This document shows, piece by piece, positions 33,313 to 38,581 of a stretch of DNA of 38,581 nt. The notes under the pieces are model-generated. The model made no database searches. It saw nothing but the letters and a program-made list of their open reading frames with translations, and was not told where the DNA came from. Each line of letters begins with the position of its first letter. Positions within the stretch are counted from its first letter, which is position 1. This stretch comes from Treponema sp. (GTDB taxonomy: Bacteria > Spirochaetota > Spirochaetia > Treponematales > Breznakiellaceae), in the NCBI GenBank assembly GCA_031254385.1, contig JAIRUO010000140.1:1-38581 (forward strand), read 5' to 3'. A program made the translations under genes and the position numbers.

Positions 33313-34926
33313 TTATTTCTCTTCAAAGTTAAATACCCCGTCCCAATCATCTGCTGGCGGGTATTGAATAAACTGCTGGCAGCGATCTAGATAGAGAAGG
33401 GTAGGGCCGTCTTTTGGTGTAATTTTTAGTATGTGGGCAAATGCTTTTTCAGCATCCGTCCAGTTTCTGGACTCAAAAAGGCCAAGCGCGTTATGGAAAA
33501 GGGCTGTTTGTTCATTCTGGACTGACGAGGCATCTGCCTTTGTTTCCAATATTTCGTGAATACGTACCGGTTCGTTTATACCGACAACCCTGATCCGGTC
33601 AAGCCGCCGGGTAAGAATCCGTCCCTGCGTTTCTTTAATCGTATCTTCCGATGCCAGAATCCAGGTTCCGTATTGCTTATTCACCCCTTCCAGCCTCGCC
33701 GCCATATTTACCGCGTTACTGACAATGGTGTAATTCATTTTCTTTTGGGTGCCCATGTTTCCCACAACCATATCGCCCGAATTGATCCCCATCCGAGTAT
33801 AGAGCGGAGAAGGGCTCAGGCTGTTTTCCGCAATGTAACTATTCACTTCCTTTTCCAGGCGCCTCATCAAAATTGCTGTCAGACAGGCTTGCAGCGCATG
33901 ATCGGGACGAGGGATAGGCGCGCCGAAAAAGGCAATAATGGCATCGCCTTCGTATTTGTCAATGGTTCCGTTACTATCAAGAATGACATCGCTCATGGTG
34001 GAAAGATAATAGTTGAGCAGTTCGACAAGTTTTTCTGGGCTTAATGTTTCGGCGATGCTGGAAAAACCCTTGATGTCGGTAAACAGGGCGGTCATGTACC
34101 TTTTTTCCCCGCCGAGATGGAGGCGGGTGGGATCGGTAACAATTTCCTCAACCACATCTTCCGATAAATACGTGGAAAAAGCCCTTCGCAAATTGTTGTT
34201 AAAGTACTGGAGCTTGATATGGGCCTCTTCAATTTGTATGGCCTTTCTGCGGTAGAGCAGCATATTGATGACGCCAAAGAGTATCGAAACCGGAATGGTG
34301 ATGAGCTGGAGTATCGTCAGCTTCCGCGCCTCTTCGTACTTACTAAGAATAAACTCATCGCTGGCATCCACAGCGGCAACACAGTAGAAGTTTCCTTCTC
34401 TATCGTATACTGGGGCGAACCCAGTGATAAGGCCTTTCCAGGCAGGAGTATAGTTACCCAGGTCCGTTGCGCCGGTAATTCCCAGTAGTGCGTCTCGTTC
34501 AACAACTTCTTCAATTTTTAAAAAATATCCGGGGTCAACCTTGGTTGCCGGATCAAGGTCATTATCAACGATGTATTGCAGTATACCGTTGCCATAATCC
34601 CGCCAGTAGAATGCATATTTGACATTGTATTCCTCGGCGAATTTGATTAGCCGCTGCTTTATTTCCTCATATTCCGGCCTTAGCGTATCCTCAACCGTGT
34701 GGTAGCGGTCAAGTTCTTCAACGCTGATCAAGGTCGAAAGTGCCCGTGCCGAAGTTATTAAATGGCTCTGGGTTAATTCGGTGATTATATCTGCATAGAC
34801 GTTTGTCTGCCTGTTTACAAATTCCGAAACGAAGAGCAGTATCAGCGAGGAGACGAAAAACAGGCCCATTATGAGCTTGAGTCCGGCAGCTTTTGCAAAT
34901 CCATTTATATCGCCAGAAATTTTCAT
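33313..34926 (-). CDS. membrane class III adenylate/guanylate cyclase with extracellular sensor domain
   Basis: 537 residues from the ATG at 34926 (GAGG eight bases upstream); the open frame extends to 35286, but that upstream part lies in the divergent promoter region. One transmembrane helix (about 17-36), a periplasmic sensor domain (about 40-200), a second helix (about 204-226), then the catalytic domain (about 275-450). The two metal Asp residues are seen in ALFTDIKGF (Asp284) and KYEGDAIIAFFGAP (Asp328). A C-terminal TPR-like segment (TALFHNALGLFESRNWTDAEKAFAHIL) follows. The product is probably cAMP; cGMP cannot be excluded. The gene is monocistronic, divergent from the AAA_14 ATPase gene. 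Confidence 0.9.
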   Translation of the reverse strand: MKISGDINGFAKAAGLKLIMGLFFVSSLILLFVSEFVNRQTNVYADIITELTQSHLITSARALSTLISVEELDRYHTVEDTLRPEYEEIKQRLIKFAEEYNVKYAFYWRDYGNGILQYIVDNDLDPATKVDPGYFLKIEEVVERDALLGITGATDLGNYTPAWKGLITGFAPVYDREGNFYCVAAVDASDEFILSKYEEARKLTILQLITIPVSILFGVINMLLYRRKAIQIEEAHIKLQYFNNNLRRAFSTYLSEDVVEEIVTDPTRLHLGGEKRYMTALFTDIKGFSSIAETLSPEKLVELLNYYLSTMSDVILDSNGTIDKYEGDAIIAFFGAPIPRPDHALQACLTAILMRRLEKEVNSYIAENSLSPSPLYTRMGINSGDMVVGNMGTQKKMNYTIVSNAVNMAARLEGVNKQYGTWILASEDTIKETQGRILTRRLDRIRVVGINEPVRIHEILETKADASSVQNEQTALFHNALGLFESRNWTDAEKAFAHILKITPKDGPTLLYLDRCQQFIQYPPADDWDGVFNFEEK

Positions 34927-35002
34927 TCTTTTAGCCTCTAATACATAATATAATAGTATTATTTTATCATATAGTATAGAAAGCTTGACGGATTCAATAA
35001 AA

Positions 35003-35033
35003 AATGGTAAATTCGTCATTACAATGGTGAATT
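35003..35033. promoter_or_regulatory. direct repeats upstream of AAA_14 gene
   Basis: AATGGTAAATT (35003-35013) and AATGGTGAATT (35023-35033) lie 20 bases apart, about two helical turns, just upstream of a consensus -10 TATAAT (35052-35057). This spacing is typical of an activator or repressor pair on one DNA face. Confidence 0.45.
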
Positions 35034-35051
35034 TTATATAAAATACGCTAT

Positions 35052-35057
35052 TATAAT
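35052..35057 (+). promoter_or_regulatory. -10 box of the AAA_14 ATPase gene
   Basis: Consensus TATAAT, 24 bases before the ATG at 35082, with GAGAGG in between. No good -35 is present at 17 bases, which fits activation through the direct repeats at 35003-35033. Confidence 0.5.
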
Positions 35058-35081
35058 ACCTATTTGAGAGGTACCTGTGCA

Positions 35082-36227
35082 ATGAATGGAATTGAAAGAA
35101 TACTAAATGGAAAGATAGTGGACTACTTAAAGACACCCCAAAAAGCAGCCCTTGTCTACGGTGCGCGGAGGGTTGGCAAGACTGTTCTCCTAAACCAGGT
35201 ATTAGAAGGATACGGGAATGCAGCCCTTCTTCTGAATGGCGAAGATTACAATGCGCAGGCACTATTGAATGAAAGAAGCGCTGCAAATTACCGTCGCCTT
35301 TTAGCGGGGAAAGACATTCTGGCTGTGGATGAAGCCCAGAGCATCCCAGACATAGGCCGAAAAATCAAACTTATCCTTGATGAAGTCCCCGGCATCCATG
35401 TTATCGCAAGCGGGTCTTCGTCGTTTGAGCTTCAGAACATGGCAGGCGAGCCCCTTGTGGGCAGAAGCTCGACGTTTTATCTAACACCGTTTTCTCACAA
35501 AGAGATTGCAGCCGGGGAAGATGCGCTAACGACCAGGCAGAATCTTGAAAGCCGGCTTATCTACGGTTCATATCCGGAAGTAGCGCTAATGGAGGCGCCT
35601 CGGCAAAAAGAAGAATATTTAAGGGATATTGTGGGAGCTTATCTTCTGAAAGATATTCTCGTACTGGACGGGCTGCGCAATTCCTCGAAAATGCGGGACC
35701 TGTGCCGTCTTATAGCCTTTCAGGTGGGCAGCGAAGTCTCCTGCGAAGAATTGGGGAGGCAGCTTGGCATGAGCAAAACAACCGTGGAAAAATACCTCGA
35801 TCTTCTTTCCAAAGTTTTCGTAGTATATCGTCTTGGCGCTTATGCGCGGAATCTCCGCAAGGAAGTCACAAAAGCAGGGAAGTGGTATTTTTTCGATAAT
35901 GGCATTCGCAATGCTGTTATCGGCGACTTTTCCCCCCTTGCCCTGCGTAAGGATATCGGCGCGTTGTGGGAGTCCTATCTTATTAGTGAACGTTTTAAAA
36001 ATATGTACAACGCAGGAGCGTTGTGCAATTTTTATTTCTGGCGGACCTACGACCAGCAGGAGATCGATCTTGTGGAGGAATCGGGCGAGGATCTCTCCGC
36101 GTTTGAGTTCAAGTGGGGTGGCAAATCCCCAAAAATTCCCGCAGCCTTTGCCGGCGCATACCCTCACGCTTCCTACAAAGTTATAAATAAAGACACGTAT
36201 CTTTCGTTTATATCTGATTTTGGATAG
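35082..36227 (+). CDS. AAA_14/DUF4143 ATPase
   Basis: About 381 residues from the ATG at 35082 (GAGAGG upstream; an in-frame TTG at 35064 would add six residues). Walker A GARRVGKT is followed by Walker B DILAVDEAQSIPDIGRKIKL and the sensor-like HVIASGSSSFELQN. The C-terminal DUF4143 half has a winged-helix segment (EVSCEELGRQLGMSKTTVEKYLDLLSKVFVVYRL) and a PD-(D/E)XK-like end (WESYLISE...YFWRTYDQQEIDLVEE...AFEFKWG). The family is common in bacteria and often horizontally transferred; its role is unproven. It stands alone, with direct repeats in its promoter. No partner gene is next to it. Confidence 0.87.
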   Translation: MNGIERILNGKIVDYLKTPQKAALVYGARRVGKTVLLNQVLEGYGNAALLLNGEDYNAQALLNERSAANYRRLLAGKDILAVDEAQSIPDIGRKIKLILDEVPGIHVIASGSSSFELQNMAGEPLVGRSSTFYLTPFSHKEIAAGEDALTTRQNLESRLIYGSYPEVALMEAPRQKEEYLRDIVGAYLLKDILVLDGLRNSSKMRDLCRLIAFQVGSEVSCEELGRQLGMSKTTVEKYLDLLSKVFVVYRLGAYARNLRKEVTKAGKWYFFDNGIRNAVIGDFSPLALRKDIGALWESYLISERFKNMYNAGALCNFYFWRTYDQQEIDLVEESGEDLSAFEFKWGGKSPKIPAAFAGAYPHASYKVINKDTYLSFISDFG

Positions 36228-36237
36228 ATATAGCAAA

Positions 36238-36259
36238 ATTTCATGAAATGTAGTAGAAT
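36238..36259 (+). promoter_or_regulatory. 12-bp palindrome and -10 box upstream of ECF gene
   Basis: ATTTCATGAAAT (36238-36249) is perfectly self-complementary. A -10-like TAGAAT follows at 36254-36259. A regulator bound at the palindrome would cover the -35 region, so it is a candidate operator for the transporter gene. Confidence 0.45.
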
Positions 36260-36297
36260 GGGCTTAATTGTCAAAATTGAAAAAGAAGGAGATAAAT

Positions 36298-36873
36298 ATG
36301 AAAACCGAATCAGTTATTAAAACAGTAGTAGCTATCGTTATAGGCGCGGTACTTTATTTTGTGCTTTTTCGCTTTACCTCAATTGATACACCGGTTGAAA
36401 ACACCAGCATTAACTTTGGCATCGCGATTCCTGCGGCCTTTGCCGCTATTTTTGGGCCTGTTGCGGGGTTCCTGATTGGCTTTATCGGCCATGTTTTGAC
36501 CGACTTCTCCTATGTTTTGATCGACTCCTCCGGGGAAGCAAAAATATGGTGGAGCTGGGTAATTTCCTCCGGCGTTTTTGGCTGTATAATAGGCCTCTTC
36601 TGGAAATCCTATAAGGTTGAAGATGGCGGATTCGGCCTCAAACAGTGCCTTGCGTTTAATGGCATTCAGATTGTTGCCAATGTACTGGTCTGGGTGTTCC
36701 TTGCACGGACCTTGGACATGGTCATATATAGTGAGGCTTTTGATAAGGTAAGCCTTCAAAGCTTTGCAGCCGCTCTTTTTAACAGCGTGGTAGTGCTGGT
36801 AATTGGCTCCCTCATCATTTTAGTCTATTCAAAAATAATTAGTAAAAAGGGCAGTACGAAGACAGAAGCTTGA
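36298..36873 (+). CDS. UPF0397-type ECF transporter S-component
   Basis: 191 residues from the ATG at 36298, with an ideal AAGGAGAT eight bases upstream (a TTG-started frame at 36268 is less likely). It has about five to six transmembrane helices. The opening VVAIVIGAVLYFVLFRFTSIDTPVENTSINFGIAIPAAFAAIFGPVAGFLIGFIGH is characteristic of UPF0397 membrane proteins. These serve as substrate-binding S-components of energy-coupling factor importers; a riboflavin link has been proposed for some. No EcfA or EcfT gene is in view, so it would have to share a module encoded elsewhere. It is probably a single-gene unit ended by the hairpin at 36891-36941. Confidence 0.9.
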   Translation: MKTESVIKTVVAIVIGAVLYFVLFRFTSIDTPVENTSINFGIAIPAAFAAIFGPVAGFLIGFIGHVLTDFSYVLIDSSGEAKIWWSWVISSGVFGCIIGLFWKSYKVEDGGFGLKQCLAFNGIQIVANVLVWVFLARTLDMVIYSEAFDKVSLQSFAAALFNSVVVLVIGSLIILVYSKIISKKGSTKTEA

Positions 36874-36890
36874 ATTGTTATTTTGTTACA

Positions 36891-36941
36891 TTTTTTGTAC
36901 CCGTGAAACTGCTTCGCAGTTTCTTTAATCGGGCACAAAAA
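36891..36941. terminator. long inverted repeat between convergent genes (terminator-like)
   Basis: Core stem GAAACTGC-TTC-GCAGTTTC (36905-36923) followed by TTTAAT, consistent with a terminator for the ECF gene. Outer arms (TTTTTTGT...CCCG and CGGG...ACAAAAAA) extend the symmetry to about 50 bases. The core contains GCTTCGCAG, which is also in the 18-bp repeats inside the hybrid kinase gene. Confidence 0.6.
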
Positions 36942-36961
36942 AACGTTGTATAGTGTGATAT

Positions 36962-38230
36962 CTACTGATTCACTCTTGTCCAGTTTGAGCTGTTGGCATT
37001 GGGACGGGTATAAGTCCCAGCAGCCCTGCGGTAGTTGTTATAAGTGCTCTCGAAGTAGCTGCCGAATGATGGAGAATTACCAGTTGCCAGTGTTACATCT
37101 GCCCCTATGGTAATTCTAGTAATTTGGTTGCTGGAAAATGCGGACGATCCAATAGTAGTAACGCTGTCGGGGATGGTGACGCTGGTCAGTTGGTTCTCGG
37201 CAAACGCGTATTCCCCAATGGAGCTAACTCTATTGCCAATGGTGACGCTGGTCAGTTGGTTGTCATAAAACGCACTTCTCTCAATCACAGTAACGCTGTC
37301 TGGGATGGTAATGCTGGTCAGTCCGATGCTGCTAAACGCACTCCTCCCAATCACAGTAACGCTGTTTGGGATGCTTACTGAACCTGTTTTCGCTGTCGGC
37401 CATTGAATCAAAGTAGCAGCGTTCTTATCGTACAAAACCCCGTCAACCGAACTGTAGCTTGAATTGTTGGGAGAAACATTTATAGCTGTTAGCTCAGGGC
37501 ATAGAACAAAAGGCGCATACTCAATGCTGGTCACTCCGGCAGGGATGGTAACGCCGGTCAATGGGTTTTCGGAAAACGCCGCGCCCCCAATGGAGGTGAC
37601 GTTGTTAGGGATGGTGATGCTGGTAAGTTTGTTATTGGAAAATGCGCCGTTCCCAATTTCAGTTACACTGTTTGGGATGCTAACGCTGGCCAGTTGGTTG
37701 TTGGAAAACGCACCGGCGCCAATGGAGGCAACCTTATTGCCGATGGTGACGCTGGCCAGTTGGTTGTTGGAAAACGCACTGGCACCAATGGAGCTAACGT
37801 TGTTTGGTATGGTAACCTTGGTCAGTTGATTCTGAGCAAACGCCCTGTCTCCAATGGAGGTAACGCTGTTTGGTATGGTAACGCCTGTGCCGATCAGTTG
37901 GTTCTGGGCAAACGCATCATCTCCAATGGAGGTAACGCCGTTGGGTATGGTTGCGCTGATCAGTTCTTTGCGCCTGAACGCTTCATTTCGAATAGCGGTA
38001 ACAGAAACGCCGTTTACATTGCCAGGGATAACTACCTCTCTTGCGGCCCTGTACAATCCTGTAATGGTAATAGTCCCATCTCTTACCTCATAGGTAAAGT
38101 CGTATGCCGATGTTGCACGCGGTGAAGTTGCCCAGTTGCCTGACTCGCTGTCCTTGCTGCTGCACCCCGCCAAAACCAGCCCTAGCACCAGCACCATTAC
38201 CATTCCTGACCGGAATCTTCTGTTTGCCAT
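36962..38230 (-). CDS. BspA-type leucine-rich-repeat lipoprotein (LRR_5), second copy
   Basis: 422 residues from the ATG at 38230, set by AAGGAG six bases upstream (six extra residues precede it in frame). The lipoprotein signal ends at VLAGC. A short N-terminal domain is followed by about a dozen repeats of 22-23 residues of the form VTIPNSVTSIGxxAFxxNQLTS, broken once by a longer unit (APFVLCPELTAINVSPNNSSYSSVDGVLYDKNAATLIQWP), which is a known BspA variant. It ends with an Asn/Tyr-rich tail. It is surface-exposed, with an unknown ligand. The repeated units are nearly identical in DNA (about 66-69 bases each), so this gene can gain or lose repeats by recombination. It is not similar in detail to the LRR gene at 9048. 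Confidence 0.9.
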   Translation of the reverse strand: MANRRFRSGMVMVLVLGLVLAGCSSKDSESGNWATSPRATSAYDFTYEVRDGTITITGLYRAAREVVIPGNVNGVSVTAIRNEAFRRKELISATIPNGVTSIGDDAFAQNQLIGTGVTIPNSVTSIGDRAFAQNQLTKVTIPNNVSSIGASAFSNNQLASVTIGNKVASIGAGAFSNNQLASVSIPNSVTEIGNGAFSNNKLTSITIPNNVTSIGGAAFSENPLTGVTIPAGVTSIEYAPFVLCPELTAINVSPNNSSYSSVDGVLYDKNAATLIQWPTAKTGSVSIPNSVTVIGRSAFSSIGLTSITIPDSVTVIERSAFYDNQLTSVTIGNRVSSIGEYAFAENQLTSVTIPDSVTTIGSSAFSSNQITRITIGADVTLATGNSPSFGSYFESTYNNYRRAAGTYTRPNANSSNWTRVNQ

Positions 38231-38441
38231 TGTCTTCTCCTTACTCATAGAAAGCTCCTTTTTTATCTTCTAAAAGATTGCCTTTATCAATTTCAGGCAC
38301 TTTTCTGTGACCTTTGAGCATTTTAGTAACTTTTTTATTTCTTCTTATGATAGTACCTAAAATGATAAATTTCTTACAATTATTATGTGCGAATTGATGA
38401 TTGATGTCAACAGTGCAGCGCGCCCTACGCTGCCTGTTCAA

Positions 38442-38581
38442 TTACCTCATGCTGGCTTTTGCCATCTCAAGTAGCTCGCGAGTAGTGTTGTCATCAGGCT
38501 TGAACTTCAAAACCATCTCAAAATCTGGAATTGCGTGGGCGTAATCCCCTTTCTGATCATACGAAATACCGCGTTTTTTGT
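38442..38581 (-). CDS. TPR-repeat protein, C-terminal fragment (5' end outside window)
   Basis: The frame is open at the right edge and reads 45 residues to TAA (38442-38444): KKRGISYDQKGDYAHAIPDF, then EMVLKFKPDDNTTRELLEMA and KASMR. GISYDQKGDYAHAIPDFEMVLKFKPDD is a clean tetratricopeptide unit (A-helix, B-helix, closing Pro-Asp-Asp). The rest of the gene lies beyond the window. TPR units mediate protein contacts. It is followed (on its strand) by the LRR gene across about 210 bases with no recognised feature. Confidence 0.75.
   Translation of the reverse strand, partial: KKRGISYDQKGDYAHAIPDFEMVLKFKPDDNTTRELLEMAKASMR

Noticed and set aside
34927..35286. N-terminal extension of the cyclase (about 120 residues)
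   Set aside because: It crosses the divergent promoter with the AAA_14 gene; a Shine-Dalgarno and membrane signal both point to the ATG at 34926.
36962..38230. CRISPR-like regular repeats
   Set aside because: The repeats are in-frame LRR units of about 66-69 bases encoding VTIPNSVTSIG-type sequence with no unique spacers.
38241..38441. Minus-strand 66-codon frame upstream of the LRR gene
   Set aside because: It has no good ribosome binding site and basic, low-complexity content, and lies in the gap between the TPR fragment and the LRR gene.

Overview
This window most likely comes from a spirochaete of the Treponema group. That is an inference from gene content, not a database match. The signs are: BspA-type leucine-rich-repeat lipoproteins with short spirochaetal lipoboxes; a CheX-type chemotaxis phosphatase beside a stand-alone CheY; a 7TM-DISM hybrid histidine kinase; an HD-GYP protein; a UPF0397 ECF component; many TTG starts; and moderate G+C. 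I saw no rRNA, tRNA or CRISPR array, and no gene-free stretch longer than about 300 bases.

Layout. 1-4143 (minus): a peptide-type ABC transporter operon in the order substrate-binding lipoprotein, permease B, permease C; the last runs off the left edge. 4225-7260 (minus): a GT4 lipid-type glycosyltransferase and a second, closely related binding lipoprotein flanked by a 35-bp imperfect direct repeat. 7351-8460 (plus): a NahK-like sugar 1-kinase. 8457-10004 (minus): a small secreted protein and an LRR lipoprotein. 10210-10706 (plus): a small toxin-antitoxin-like pair whose toxin has an in-frame TAA. 10801-12124 (minus): a NarL/NarX-type two-component pair, divergent from a membrane protein (12170-12823, plus). 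12820-15675 (minus): a 7TM hybrid histidine kinase. 15762-22515 (minus): a tightly coupled three-gene cassette of TerB-N/TerB-C protein, DUF2791/BrxD-like ATPase and Lhr/BrxHI-like SF2 helicase. This is the strongest candidate for an unusual defence or nucleic-acid-processing system here. A DEAD-box helicase (22561-23802, plus) is divergent from it.

23967-28182 (plus) is a compact signalling operon: CheY, CheX, a diacylglycerol-kinase-fold protein with altered signature motifs, and a membrane CheA-like kinase with its own HPt domain but no CheW domain. 28188-30667 (minus) holds a degenerate HD-GYP protein and a CorC/HlyC-type membrane protein. 30730-32804 (plus) holds a TPR-like membrane protein coupled to an AlaA-type aminotransferase. 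Then come a small periplasmic protein, a class III adenylate/guanylate cyclase, a divergent AAA_14/DUF4143 ATPase, a UPF0397 ECF S-component, a second LRR lipoprotein, and a partial TPR protein at the right edge.

Across the window there are features a gene list would miss. Heptanucleotide repeats sit at the 3' ends of four genes, partly as coding sequence. In-frame 18-bp palindromic repeats lie inside the ATP-binding domains of two unrelated histidine kinases. Several genes have a -10-like hexamer exactly six bases before the ATG and no Shine-Dalgarno, which suggests leaderless transcripts. Several perfect palindromes sit at promoter positions.
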